Shown: in pieces, positions 1-10,970 of the stretch
How positions within the stretch are numbered: the stretch's first letter is position 1
Layout of the letters: every line of letters begins with the position of its first letter
Assembly (NCBI GenBank): GCA_035048485.1
Contig: CM068589.1
Location: forward strand, 1,523,501 to 1,587,500
Length of the DNA stretch: 64,000 nucleotides
Direction of reading: 5' to 3'
Source of the DNA: Pteria penguin
Lineage: Eukaryota > Mollusca > Bivalvia > Pterioida > Pteriidae
Translations under genes and position numbers: made by a program
The notes under the pieces: model-generated
The model's input: only the letters and a program-made list of their open reading frames with translations
Told to the model about the DNA's origin: nothing
The model's database searches: none

Positions 1-827
1 AGAAATCGGAAAATAGCGTTTTTACTACTGTAGCATTGAAATTGTTAAAATATGAATACTACCATTCAATTAATTGAGCAATCTCGTAATTAATTTCATA
101 AACCAAACGTCCTCAAGCACAACAATTCATTTGCTGTTAGCTGAAATCACTTTCAATAGGGGAATCTCCATGTTAATTTTAACATGATTCATATGATGTC
201 GGGTATGGACGATTTCATATTTACATGGTAATAGGGGTGTTTTTTACAAAGTTTTTTTCAAGAGATCTAAGCGCCAAATTACAAACAAGACTATCGAAAA
301 ATTTTGAATAATTGAAATGTGAACAGTGTAAAATAATAGTAGCTAGTTATTTTCTTTAGTGTTTTGAAGTTTATTTCATTCTTTATCATGATGCATTACC
401 CAATGTTTATATATGCGTCCCTTCAATAAATACAATAGGAATTACTACCTCTTCTACATCATAAAAATTCTAAATCAATTTTAAAAAAGTTGTCATTCTA
501 AATCAAAATTCATAGAAACGTGTATTAATATACACGTATTAATATCTTTATATTAAGTGTAATTTTCGTGATGTTAACGAGAGCTCCCTCCCGTAACACA
601 CTTGACGTAACAAATTCTAGCTTTTCAAGAGATATTTTCGCGAGGAAATCCACCACTAGCGGACGACTTTTTAACATGGAGAATCCCCCTATTGAAAGTG
701 ATTTCAGGTAACACTAAGGGAATGGTTCTACTTGAGGTCGTTTAGTTTATGAAATTAATTGAATGGTAGTGTACATTTTTAATAATTTCAATGCTACAAT
801 AGTATAAATTGCGATTTTCCGATTTCT
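1..827. mobile_element. Long terminal-inverted-repeat element (foldback/MITE-like), possibly cut by window edge
   Basis: Bases 1-183 reappear as an imperfect reverse complement at about 665-827. The outer ends read AGAAATCGGAAAAT on the left and ATTTTCCGATTTCT on the right, and the arms stay alignable down to CTATTGAAAGTGATTTCA near 690-710. The ~480 bp between the arms has no coding signal that I recognise. Arms of over 160 bp round a non-coding core fit a non-autonomous foldback element. The left end may extend outside the window, so no target-site duplication can be judged. Confidence 0.7.
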
Positions 828-857
828 GAAGTGAGCTGCGCGGACAGTAGGTAGTGT

Positions 858-1125
858 TTAAAGAAATATTGAATTGTAAGCAAAATGCTAACGATTTTGA
901 TAACAAATGGATATGGAAACATCATCAAAATATTATGCTCGAATAATATGACTTCACTATAACATCTCTTCACCAGGCTTTATCTACTTAGATAGTGTGC
1001 CATTTTAACGATACCCTTACGCCAACAAGCAATATTTATAGAAGATGTTAATCGTTAAAGTTACATCACAATCATCATTAAATGTCAATGTGTTTTTTCT
1101 TTTGCTTACAATTCGGTATTTCTTA
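858..1125. repeat. Small inverted repeat; rest of 828-1640 unassigned
   Basis: AAAGAAATATTGAATTGTAA near 860 is matched in reverse complement near 1100-1124. A further direct copy of the second arm lies at about 1240-1263. The remainder of 828-1640 shows no gene or repeat that I recognise. In particular I did not find the missing 3' exons of carbonic anhydrase gene A there. Confidence 0.45.
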
Positions 1126-1700
1126 AAATTCTAGCTAGTCATAAAATCAGCATTCTACTAACCCTCAAGAGGGAATTCCTATTATTCGACCATAATCGGA
1201 TAGTGTTCAACTATCCATCTGAGATTAGAATTGTTCGAACTTTTCTTACAATTCAGTATTTCTTTGAATTCGACCTAATTACAAAACATCATTCCACTAA
1301 ACCTGATTCTCTGAACCGCTGAGGTTGATAAGTGACTCCATACCATGCCAGCAACATATCGACAATTACTTTCGATTTCCACTTGTTTTATGTTGTCTTT
1401 TTCCATCAGCAGATTGCATACTTAAGTCATATCTCTTACATCCCATGCAGGTGAGATGTAATTGTAAATCGTGGAGGTCTTCTTTTGCAACTTCCATATG
1501 TTTGGAAATTTTTGACAAGTAACCAAAAGGAAACTCTCAACTCCTAAGATTCTCTGACTTACAGGGCTGATATATGATTACCATGAAGCGCTATTGTCAA
1601 TGCCATAGTGACATATTACTAGTTACTGTCGCTTTGTAATTCATTGCACATGATATATTGATATCCGTGCATTTAAAACATATTCTCTGACAAATACTAC

Positions 1701-1864
1701 CTCCATGGGTGAGAAGAATCCATCAATAGAGTGTTCTGATCCACGGAATATATTCCGTCTGTCTCCGTTATGAATATGAACATTTCTGAAGCGCCATTTG
1801 TCCCAGAGGAATGTCAAAACAACAGGTCTCCTATCCATAAATTCGAACTCTGGAGCATGGTTTT
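1701..1864 (-). CDS. Gene A exon with zinc-binding histidines
   Basis: The exon is preceded by TTTTACAG and followed by GTAGTA. It begins in phase 1 (ENHAPEFEF) and ends in phase 0 after the codons for PME. NVHIHNG carries the two histidines equivalent to H94 and H96 of human CA II, and SEHSIDG carries the E106/H107 pair. The equivalent exon of gene B (56085-55916) starts and ends at the same positions and phases. Confidence 0.85.
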
Positions 1865-4800
1865 CTGTAAAATCATAATGAAATATATTTGAATGGACTA
1901 TTATTAAAAGGTTAGGTAAGAAAAACTAGTTTCCTTTTAACTGAAATCCATATGTATGTATAATTCTGATCAACATATCATGCTGGTTTGTTCAGATCCC
2001 CGGGGAATGTTCACTCTTCCACGACATCTGATCTCATCACTAGTTTTCCAGGCGTCCGTAATTTTTCGGTTTAATCGTAATGATCCTCCCTGTTAATTTT
2101 ATATTGTACCTGGTGGCCGTCGGTTGGTCTATTAACGTTGGCACCATGCTTGCATTGTGGTCCTTTTATGTGACGTTCTCTCTCTCTCTCTGTCTTTAAT
2201 TCATTGGGGCTTTTTTCCATTTTCCTGTGGTGATTTTTTTTGTAGTAAGCTAGATACTTGTATCCACCTATATCACCATAAGGTACATATCAGTTTCTTA
2301 TGCAATCGTCAATCTATGAGATAATCTTATATTGATTATACATTAAAAGTTTATCACATCATACTAATCGGAGACCAATCTGATACAAAACTCAGAACGG
2401 AGTATCGGAAGAGGGGGGGGGGAGGATTTTTTCCACAATTTGTATACATTACCCCATAATAAGGTATATTTGGGATATATTTACAATGCAATGAAGTGAC
2501 GGATAGAGCAAAATCAGTAGTCAAAAATCATGATCTATATCTGAGAATGGCGGGCGAATACGGTCACTTTCAACGTATCATCGCACATAGATATATTTAA
2601 TGTTTATCGACCACCTATCAAACTTTATTTATGAAGTGAATGGTATTTAAGATTCTGAAATCTATAAATAGTACAAAATTAAAGGTCACTCAATCACTGA
2701 AAGATCCCTTCAGGGTTTCTATCTTAAACTAAAACAAATTACAAACAAAAACATAAATGAATAAATGTTATAACAAAAGAAACTAAAATAAATAAATAAT
2801 AATTAGATCAAAAAAAAAAAAATACAACAAATCCTCTCGAAGGTGGTTTGGGTAGCTGCAAGGCTAATATTTGTCTAGAAAACCTTAGAATGAAAATACA
2901 GAAAATATCCTGTAAACCTAACACGATAATTTCAGCAATATCACGTACGAAGTCAAAAGGTCAAAGCAAGGTCACTTACGATTGTTTTCCACCTCCGTAT
3001 CTACATCTCCTCTCTCAGGAATAAAAAAGATTTTCGGTAAATCAGCATAAACTGTAAAAGGTCGATATATGTTGATCGGCGATTGATATGAACCCTTGTT
3101 ACACAGCTGGAAGCATGATGATATCGTCGACCACACATGCGGCCCTACAAATCAATGAATATAATCAATGATTCTTTATATAATGGAACAAGGTTTAAAG
3201 TTTTACTCATCCATCCTAATCTAGTGATCTAGAATAAGTCTTGTTAAATGCATATTTCAATTCACATGGTTTTCATGTGATCCAATATGATTGGTTGGTT
3301 AATTGGTGTTTTACGTCGCTTTCAACAATATTTCAGTTATATCGCGACATGGAAGCAGGAGGTTACCAACCTCTTAAACATAGTGGCGCAACCCGGGAAT
3401 CTAACCTGGATCGCCGGCGCCGCAAGCCAAGCGCTTAACCACTACACCACGCCTGCCCCGATCCAATATGAAACTAAGGACTACTAAGTTCTGAAATTCA
3501 GGAATTCAGTGTGAAATTAGTTGGTATATATAAAACAAGAATCAATTACTAACATACAAGTCGGAGAGTAGGCCAGCACAATAAAAAACCATTGTAAACG
3601 TTATACAGAATACGACAACAGAGATATTAATCTGGATTAAAGAGCTCACGGCAACATAAACCAAATCCATACAAGTTCTCATACGTCTTCCTGCTTACCA
3701 TCTTCCTTGCCATACAAACTCATACGTTCATAAGTTTAAAAATAATCTTTTTGGATTTCCAACACACCATCGGAATCCCTATGGGGACAATCTGTGCTCC
3801 TTTGCTAGCCGATTTGTTCCTTTTGTCGTACGAAATTGACTTTATACAAAATCTTATAAGTCAAAATAAGAAGAATTTGGCTTTGTCCTTTAATTTACAT
3901 TCAGGTATATTAATGATGTACTATCTATAAATAACAAAACTTTGATACATACGTACATACAATATATCCAAAGGAACTTGAAATTAAGGACACTACAATA
4001 TCCAATTCATATGCTTCATGTTTAGATCTACTTATTGATGTCCACCGAGATGGTTAACTTACTACTTCAATTTATGACAAACGTGACGACTTTAGTTTCC
4101 CCAGTGTTAACTTTCCATATACTAGTAGCAACATTCCTTTATCACCTGCGTACGGTGTTTATGTATCCCAATTGATTCGATATGCGCGAGCGTCATCTGA
4201 GTATTGCTCTTTCATTTATCGAGGCCAATTACTAGGAGAAAAGTTACTGAAACAAGGATATGAGATATCACGACTTATGTCAACATTCCGCAAATTTTAC
4301 GGTCGTTATAAAGACCTTATTTGCTCATAAGATGTATCGTTGTCTGACATGTTGACTTCCTTATTTCACAATAACTAAACCATGTATTACCCATAGCATA
4401 TAGCAGTATTCTTACTGCTTATGACATATACCTATTTTGACTACAGCGATGTCATTTCCTATTTCTGTGACAGCGAATAATACTATTTCGCTTATACTTA
4501 TGGCATCACGACGAGTGTGACCGGTCGGCAGGGGATGCTTACTCCTCCATGGCATCTGATCCCACCTTTTTTTTTGACAGAGGTTCGTGATTGTTTATAT
4601 TATATTTACATATGTATTGTCGAATTCTTCGATTTCAAGTTTCAAGTGGATTTCGGAACAATATCTCGGATTTGTACTTGGTACATGCTGTGGAATATCT
4701 AAGCTCTTGCGAAATATATTTACCATATAATGGGAGTCTAGAGATATTGCCATCTATTTATATATAAGACACCATTCTTATTTGACGTTTGATATGGAGA

Positions 4801-5540
4801 AAAAGGCACGCGATGCAAAAGTATGACTTCAACAACAATATTCTTAGAAAAAAGTAGAAGAACACGTAGATGTCACAAACACTTTTGTAACCGGCAATTT
4901 CACTAGCTCAATTTGCAAGGATTTTGAATGACAGGAAAATACGTTGCAAGGGTTTAAGTTTTAATAAGAGTTCGTAAATTATCATAAAATTAAAATATTT
5001 CCATCATGGATAGCTTTTCCCTAAAAGGGAGGGGGCTTTTGGTTATGATTCTTCGTAAAAATTATTTGTGAGTTTGCCATTCAAATATTTCACATATCGA
5101 GAGTTTCGACGCTGAACATCAAGGAGGAGACGTCAGTTGTCGAATTGCACTTATGGTACCACTTAGTAATGTAGTTCTTCTTACAGATATTGTAATGTGA
5201 CTACATTACCAATTTAGGTCGCTTCCAATGAAGTGACAATAGTCAATTTAAACGGCGTGGTGTACTGGTTTACGCTCTCAGTTTGCAATTCATCTGCACA
5301 GGGTTACAAGAAATGAAAGAAAAAACATTGAATGAGCCTATGCTTACCAAAACAGTTATCCCTCCTATCGTAGCTGAAGGGGGCATCACAGGTATTCATA
5401 GGGAGGGTTGGGCATGCTGGTTGTGGTTGTATACCTCTTCCTACCACAAAAGACGGTAGAGGCTGATGCTTAGTTATAGAAACCGGAATCGCCCCGGGAA
5501 TCACGGAGACGAAGATGACCACAAATACTATCCATTCCAT
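1701..5540 (-). CDS. Nacrein-like alpha-carbonic anhydrase, gene A (partial; three exons recognised)
   Basis: Alpha-carbonic anhydrases catalyse zinc-dependent CO2 hydration; secreted nacrein-like members of molluscs act in the shell-forming fluid and matrix. Three exons are visible on the minus strand: 5540-5348 (signal peptide and Cys-rich N-terminus), 3144-2980 (SSCFQLC and QSPINI) and 1864-1701 (zinc ligands in NVHIHNG, then GSEHSIDG). They join in phases 1, 1 and 0 to give 174 open codons. The third zinc His, the TTPP loop and the C-terminus were not found. Compared with gene B, a segment of about 20 residues after 'ENN' is missing, so either a short exon was overlooked or it was lost. 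Introns hold a SINE and a Penelope-like relic. The gene may continue past the left edge or be truncated. The family call is firm; functionality is uncertain. Confidence 0.8.
1990..2045 (+). repeat. Short PLE family Q 3'-end fragment (in gene A intron)
   Basis: The stretch has the recurring core 'GGGGAATGTTCACTC...GACATCTGATCTCATC', a divergent match to the 3' tail that follows the Penelope-like RT relic at 4330. 'Family Q' is a local label for tails with the GGCACCTGATCTCACC-type core. The rest of 2046-2970 shows short TC and poly-A runs, and no gene A exon was recognised there. Confidence 0.4.
2980..3144 (-). CDS. Gene A exon 2
   Basis: Acceptor TTGTAG precedes GGCCGCATG, and donor GTAAGT follows. 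The translation starts GPHVWSTISSCFQLC, contains QSPINI (the family signature for the first strand of the CA fold), and ends in VENN before the donor. The phase-1 start matches the donor of the upstream exon. Reading on past the donor meets a stop within three codons, so the splice is needed. Confidence 0.85.
3283..3462 (-). mobile_element. tRNA-derived SINE
   Basis: On the minus strand a tRNA-like head is followed by a family tail. Box A is TGGTGTAGTGGTTAAGCGC and box B is close to GGTTAGATTCCCG. The tail runs through GAAAGCGACGTAAAACACC and ends in repeats of AACC. A decayed second copy lies at 13184-13300. The head would supply an internal RNA polymerase III promoter. It sits in intron 1 of gene A. 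Confidence 0.8.
3735..4600 (+). pseudogene. Penelope-like RT C-terminal relic with family Q 3' tail
   Basis: The plus strand encodes GIPMGTICAPLLADLF (RT motif B region) near 3775. After frameshifts it gives the RT tail SPAYGVYVSQLIRYARASSE and TFRKFYGRYKDL up to about 4330. No GIY-YIG domain follows the RT, consistent with a permuted (N-terminal endonuclease) element. From about 4500 the 3' tail has GGTCGGCAGGGGATGCTTAC and GGCATCTGATCCCACC. This links the scattered family Q tails to a PLE. The motif C aspartates are lost and the copy is dead. Confidence 0.75.
5348..5540 (-). CDS. Gene A exon 1: signal peptide and Cys-rich N-terminus
   Basis: An ATG at 5540 opens a hydrophobic leader (MEWIVFVVIFVSVIPGAIP), then a spacer with QPQPACP, then NTCDAPFSYDRRDNCFG. 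The Cys-x-Ala-x-Phe-x-Tyr pattern just before the CA domain is typical of nacrein-like proteins. The donor G|GTAAGC closes the exon in phase 1. Gene B has the parallel sequence NDCHAAFGYNHQSCTG with the same donor phase. Confidence 0.85.
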
Positions 5541-5867
5541 TTTCCTGCGAAAGAGAAAACTAAGAGATCGTACTTGATAAAATATGTTTTGAAATACAAA
5601 GGTTTCACATATTACATTACATTGGGAATTATTCTGTACATATGGCGTGTAAAATGTCTCTTCAGTAATGCTAAAGGCCTAATCTGAGGAATTCAAAGAA
5701 TATTTGAAGAAACTCATTACAAATTTGATAAATGCAATGGATTTAAATGCCGCACGAAATTGAGTTAAATCATTATTGTTTTAAAATATGCTCGGGATCA
5801 TTACATTTAGCTTTAACGTATATAACCATTATTTCATAATCATTATTAATTATTATAAGTTGGCCGA

Positions 5868-5935
5868 TGACGTCAATGGTTGAGTCTAGTGAACAAGAAA
5901 TACAGGGTTCGACTCCCGCTTATGCATATCGGTGT
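5868..5935 (+). repeat. tRNA-like SINE head (possible)
   Basis: A box-A-like GTCAATGGTTGAGTC is followed by a good box B, GGGTTCGACTCCCGC, about 35 bp downstream. The cloverleaf is incomplete, so this is more likely a SINE head than a tRNA gene. It directly adjoins the 3' end of Naiad copy 1. Confidence 0.45.
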
Positions 5936-5945
5936 CCTGAAAAGA

Positions 5946-6700
5946 CTGAAAGAAAAAAGAGGAGTTACCGGCTCTGTTATGTGGCAGAAGTCACCATGGA
6001 GCTATACAATACATGAATATAAATAATATAATAGAACATTTAACACATTACAAAAATGTTTGATTGTAGTGCATTTACGATACCGACTTAGGACGGTCAT
6101 TTAATTTGACAAAAGCCAAACAAATGGTGTGGTTAACCGGTTTACGGGCCCACCTTTCCACTCACCGTAACAGCAGAACAATCAAAAGACGTACATTTAA
6201 AAATTTATAAATAATCCTCCATGTAAAGAACAAGGGTCAACAGGTATCGCATATTGAGAGGTCATAAAAATATAAACACGTAAGGTATTGTAAAACACAT
6301 AATGGTATAAAAATATATGCGACATCAACATGATAAACCGTGCTCTGCCAGTCTGAAAGCGAGCTAAGACCCTAGATCTGTAAGGAGTCCCGACTAACAG
6401 TCAGAGGGGACGAGGTTCAGGACCATGTCTCCTCTGAAAGAGGTTTGGACAAGGCCCGTCATATAGTCCCCACCGCCCTGTTAGTCAGCGTGCAACGTTC
6501 AAGTAAAAGTCTGCATAAGGCTGTAGAGGGGCCAAATACAAGACCTATAGTCTTTTTGATGATTTCAATTTCATACTGTCTATTTAGGAGACGTTTGACT
6601 ATTTTATTACATGATAAAATAACGTTATCGGAGCCTTTTACTTTCCTTAGTTTATATACGAGATCACCGTAAAAATTAGGATGGGAAATTCCATTGGATA
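5946..6700 (-). repeat. Naiad 3' untranslated tail (reference copy for dispersed fragments)
   Basis: Landmarks on the minus strand are the hairpin-forming GACCTCTCAATATG region, AACCGGTTAACCACACCA, and ACTTCTGCCACATAAC close to the end. The same order follows the RT tail in Naiad copy 2 (46.1-46.4 kb, plus strand), which shows this is the element's own 3' end. If the element does encode selenocysteine, a SECIS element would be expected in this segment; I could not identify one by eye. Confidence 0.8.
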
Positions 6701-9640
6701 CATACTGTTGAAAAGAAATATTTCCAAATTTAGAAGAATTTGCCGAATGTTTTTCTTAGCTTGTGATATCTGTAACCCTGAGTTAAAAGTTTAGTAGTAA
6801 TTTGTAAATTTCGTTTATGAAAGTCCAAAACATCGGTGCAGCCTCTGACAAATCGAACTAATTGAGATATATAGATACCATATGATGGGAGTCGAGGGAC
6901 ATCGCCATCCAAGTAAGGGAAATTTACAATAGGAAATCCAAAATCCTCACGTTTATCATAAATATTAGTATATATTAGGTTGTTGATAATTTTGATGTTT
7001 AAATCTAAGAAAAGTGTAGATTTATCTCAAGTATTAGCTTTATTCAATGTGAGCTCTGGTGGATATATTTCTGATATAAATTGTTCGAATTCAGGGTTAT
7101 CGATAACCAAAATGTCATCCAGATATCTGCAAGTATTATAAAATTTGTCAATGAGGTCAAAACGTTTTGATTTTAGAATAGAAACCATAAAATCCCTCTC
7201 ATAACAATAAAGAAATAAATCTGCTATCAGAGGCGCGCAGTTAGTACCCATAGGAATCCCAACTATTTGTTGATATATCTTGCCATCAAATTGCACAAAA
7301 ATATTATTCATGAGAAAATCTAGTGCTTTACATAATTTCTTGCAAGTCCAGTATTTATATGAAGTATATTGTTTGTTGGAAAAGAATCCAGAGTTATTGG
7401 AAGTACATATGTACGTTTTAGATTCTCTGTGAAAACACCATTGTATAAGAGACAGCAACTTGCTTTTAATCAAATCATAAGGCAGAGATGTATAAAGTGT
7501 AGAAAAATCAAATGTAGAAATTTGAGTCGCTTTGAAATTTAGCGAAAGAAGTTTGTCTATAACTTCATAAGAATTTTTAATCGACCAAAAGTAATTGATG
7601 TTACTATTATGAAATGCGACATCACAATATTTGATAATATGATCTTTTATAGCAGTTAGAGCAGACGTAATATGTTTCGATAGTACCGTACTAGAGCAGT
7701 GGCTAGAATTAGATATGAAACGTGATTTATATGGACTTTTATGTAGTTTTGGGAGCCAATACATGGTTGGTAGATCAGATTTATCAGTTTTGATTTTGAA
7801 GTCGGACATGGTCATGAGGTGATCGTGCAAGGTGCTCTCTTTTGACGTAGGGCTTTCAACATATGTATGAGTGGAGTTTAATTCGTTTTTAAGTACTTCA
7901 ATATAATATAGTTTTCAAACAACTATTATGTTATTACCTGCTTTATCAGCAGGAACAAAGACCTATTTAGCATGCAAGTCAGCTATCTTCTTTTTAATAG
8001 AATTTGTCGTCAATGTATTAGGCTGTTGAAATAAATGCGGATTTTCCGTAAAGTTCTTAATACGGATATCGACAATTCTTAAAATCTCGAATTTCCAATC
8101 ATTAAGAGCATGAACATTTACCTGTTCTTTTTTACACCAACGTTTACAATATGTAGTTAAAGCATCTTCTATAACGTCATGGCATTTATTGAAATCTATC
8201 CTGGACGGTAACCTATATTTAGGTCCTTTTCCAAAAAGGGTGCGCAATTTCTTGTCCGAAATAGTTTAGGTCACCAGTAATAACATGACCTGCCGGTTTA
8301 TAAACATATTTAGAATTTTCACAAGAACACGACGAAGGAATAGAGTCTGAAACATCAGGGTTAGATGTGACTTTATTATAATTTAAAATAAGATTTCTTA
8401 CAGGCTTTTTGTACTGGTAACAAATAAGTGGAGGTTCTAAATTCTCAAAATATTGGGGGATTTTAGATGTGACTCTATGATCACGGAAAATATTAGAAAT
8501 GTTAAGTAGATCGAAGCCTTTATTAATAAATCTAATTTTGAGAAATTGCTGCTTGGGTGGAAGAGACGGAATACGAGGAAAGAGTTTATTATATGAAAAT
8601 AAAATAATCAAATTGAGTTTATATCAATCAGAATTGCATAAACTTCGAAGATCAGCTTCGTCCAGGATAGGTTTCAATTTATTGACCGGAATAGAGGATA
8701 GTGCATGCAAAAGTTCATGACGGCCATTATTTTTTGCGATAAATAGAAGATCGTTTAATGACCTATTTAAACGATTACGTTTTCTGATGTTACGATTACG
8801 ACGACGACCATGTGACCTACGTTTTTTTAAAAGTTTTATGTCTTAATGTAAAAATATTGATCTTATTCTGACGAGAAGAAATATTACCTTGTCGATATAT
8901 TTGGTCGTTGAGACCAAGAGGGTATGGGGTTTGTAGTTGTTTAATCCAGTAGAGCTCGGTTTCCAAAAGTCGTTTTTTAACATCTGATTTCGTATCACCT
9001 GGTAATTTGGAGATATTTTCTACTGGAGTTATTTTCACATTGTTAATATTATGTTGGTATTTATTAAAGTGGTTATAAAGAAAATTCTGGTATTTACGTC
9101 GTGAATTATTACGAATTTTATAGGAATGATTTCGAAAACTTTGTTTCAAAATTTGAAAAGTTTCCCCGACATATTGAGCCCCACATCCTCTAGCTTCTCA
9201 AGTGATGACATATATAACATTGGCAGTATTTCAATCTATGTCTTTGTCTAATTTGGTGTTAAATATATTTCCATTAACCGAAGATTCAATATTGGACTTG
9301 CAGTTTAAATGATGGCAAGTAAGACATTACTTGGCGTTGCACTTATTAATCTTAGAATACCCTCTGCGTATAGAATTGACAGCTCTGTAAGAATTTATAG
9401 GTGTGAATGTTTTTGAAAATGAGATCGAACGTTTAATAGGGAAACTACTTTTAAGTGGAGAAATAAGAACTTTAGTGGTGCCGAATAATTTTCTACAAGA
9501 AAACCAATGTCCGCTGTCACGGTATAACTGACACGTAAAGGCAGACCATATAATAGAAATAATCGAGAAGACGTTAAAGAAAATAACCTTTTTGCCATTT
9601 TACATGATGTAAGGGGCAATACCTGAGGAATGCAACATTA
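6700..9640 (-). pseudogene. Naiad PLE polyprotein: GIY-YIG - CxC - RT, with in-frame TGA codons
   Basis: An N-terminal stretch near 9560-9400 (TCQLYRDSGHWFSCRKLFGT) leads into the Cys/His motif (CLTCHHLNC). The GIY-YIG core follows (NVIYVIT, QYVGET, then the Arg in SFRNHS and Glu in ETELYWIKQL). Next are a basic patch (GRRRNRNIRKRNR), the CxC linker (SSCSCENSKYVYKPAGH) and LFGKGPKYRLP. The RT has motif A FDFSTLYTSLP, motif B GIPMGTNCAPLIADLF and motif C YLDD, all intact, and the tail ends near 6720. Breaks are frameshifts at a seven-T run near 8822 and at about 8235, TAA at 9327-9329, and TAG at 7963-7965. In-frame TGA codons lie at 9231-9233, 9198-9200, 8624-8626, 7915-7917 and 7027-7029. 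The TGAs may be selenocysteine codons rather than lesions. Confidence 0.8.
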
Positions 9641-9864
9641 CCGCTTAGATTTGCGTCAGATTACTGTGACGTCACATTCCAAGCGTTAACGTCATAGTGA
9701 AAATTCCGGCAAAAAGTGTTTTGTCCGGTATAAGACACCTTACATCATTTAAAACCGTGATGTTTTGTTCAACACCCTTCCTCAGGCCTTTGGGGACAGT
9801 ATGTAATTGGTTTGTTTCTTAATGATTTATACTTTGGATTTTCACAGTTTCGGCTTTGAGCATA

Positions 9865-10481
9865 CAGACGGGTGCAGTCCTATTATAACATACACGTTAA
9901 CGCGAAAAGCGGTCGCGAGGACTGCTCTAGCACACGTGCTAGGACTGTTCGACCGGACGCGCGTGCGCTCCTCGCGTTAATGCGGCAGGGAATTCGCGTT
10001 AACGCGATTTATTCCCGCGTGCGCTCGGTCCAGTCGCACGTTCACATGCCTTTATTTGTAATTCTCTATGCAGTACGGATTGAGAAAATAAAATGGATCT
10101 AATTAAATTACCGCGAATGTCGCCATAATAACGTATATTAAATGAAATGTTAATATGACACCCTGCATTAAGGATTTCATATGTAATATAACAAAGGAAA
10201 TTATCGCGTAGACATGCAATAAGGTATTTATGAAAAAAGCTTTGTCAGTTTATACTAGCATGATGACTTTCTAATTTCATTTATTTATTTATTTTTAATT
10301 AGTTTATTTAAGTATATATTTCTTATTTGTTTATTCATTTATAACTAGTTTATTGTTGTATTTACATGTATTTCTTATTGATATATTTATTATTATTATT
10401 TTTAATTAAGCTATTTTCTATAATATATGAATATAATAATTATCATCGTTATTATTATCTTTATTAATTTTTATTTCATTA

Positions 10482-10555
<74 letters not shown>

Positions 10556-10970
10556 ATTATTATTATTTTCCTAAAATAAGAATAAATTTCATTAAAGTCA
10601 GTGTTCTGAAATTGCGTTCAATATTTTTGAAACTCGACCCTCAACTCGGAAGGGTTTTATTTAATTCTAAATATTTTACTTAGACATTAATAAGTTTTTA
10701 AATTTAAATACACAATGTATATATGGATTCTCCTTCAAATCCTTCTATGTGAACATGTTAATACAAGTTTTAGGTTGTAAGCAAGCGAACGTGGCTGTCA
10801 AGCACGTTCACGCGGCAGTCAAACGCGTTCACGCGGTCTCGAAATTAAGTTCACGTGGAAATCTGCGTTAACGCAAACGCGTGTGCCCAACAGTCCTGAG
10901 CGCACGAGGAAAGCAAACTTCACGTTAACGCGACGTTAACATAATGTTATGTTAGGACTGCACCCCACTG
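9865..10970. mobile_element. MITE-1: ~1.1 kb TA-flanked inverted-repeat element
   Basis: The ends read CAGACGGGTGCAGTCCTA (left) and, in reverse complement, CAGTGGGGTGCAGTCCTA (right). Each is flanked by TA, the duplication expected of Tc1/mariner-type transposition. Both sub-terminal regions (9890-10070 and 10790-10950) are GC-rich and crowded with GTTAACGCG and GCGTGCGC motifs. The middle is AT-rich and contains a TTA microsatellite of about 80 bp (10485-10565). No transposase is encoded. A second copy lies in the opposite orientation at 16554-17599 and a fragment at about 11840-12010. Confidence 0.85.

Larger units (their letters stand above)
5946..9650 (-). mobile_element. Naiad-type Penelope-like retroelement, copy 1 (nearly full length)
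   Basis: The element reads right to left: 5' region (above 9620), coding region (9620 to ~6700), and a 3' untranslated tail (~6700 to 5946). The tail ends in TAACTCCTCTTTTTTCTTTC and recurs as 5'-truncated copies at 16.3, 39.1, 50.5, 52.2, 54.3 and 58.4 kb. The domain order is GIY-YIG endonuclease, CxC linker, RT. That is the permuted layout of the Naiad/Chlamys clade, unlike classical Penelope elements, which have the endonuclease C-terminal. The 660-bp tail copy at 54.25 kb is almost identical by eye, implying recent activity. Confidence 0.85.

Noticed and set aside
2090..2180. Candidate missing exon of gene A (open stretch after TAAAAG on the minus strand)
   Set aside because: It does not end in the required phase at its donor-like GT, and its product does not resemble the gene B segment.
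3241..3487. Plus-strand open frames of 65-66 residues
   Set aside because: They run antisense through a SINE body and head.
9890..10070. CpG island promoter
   Set aside because: The CpG-rich stretch is the sub-terminal part of a MITE and recurs in the second copy, with no gene attached.
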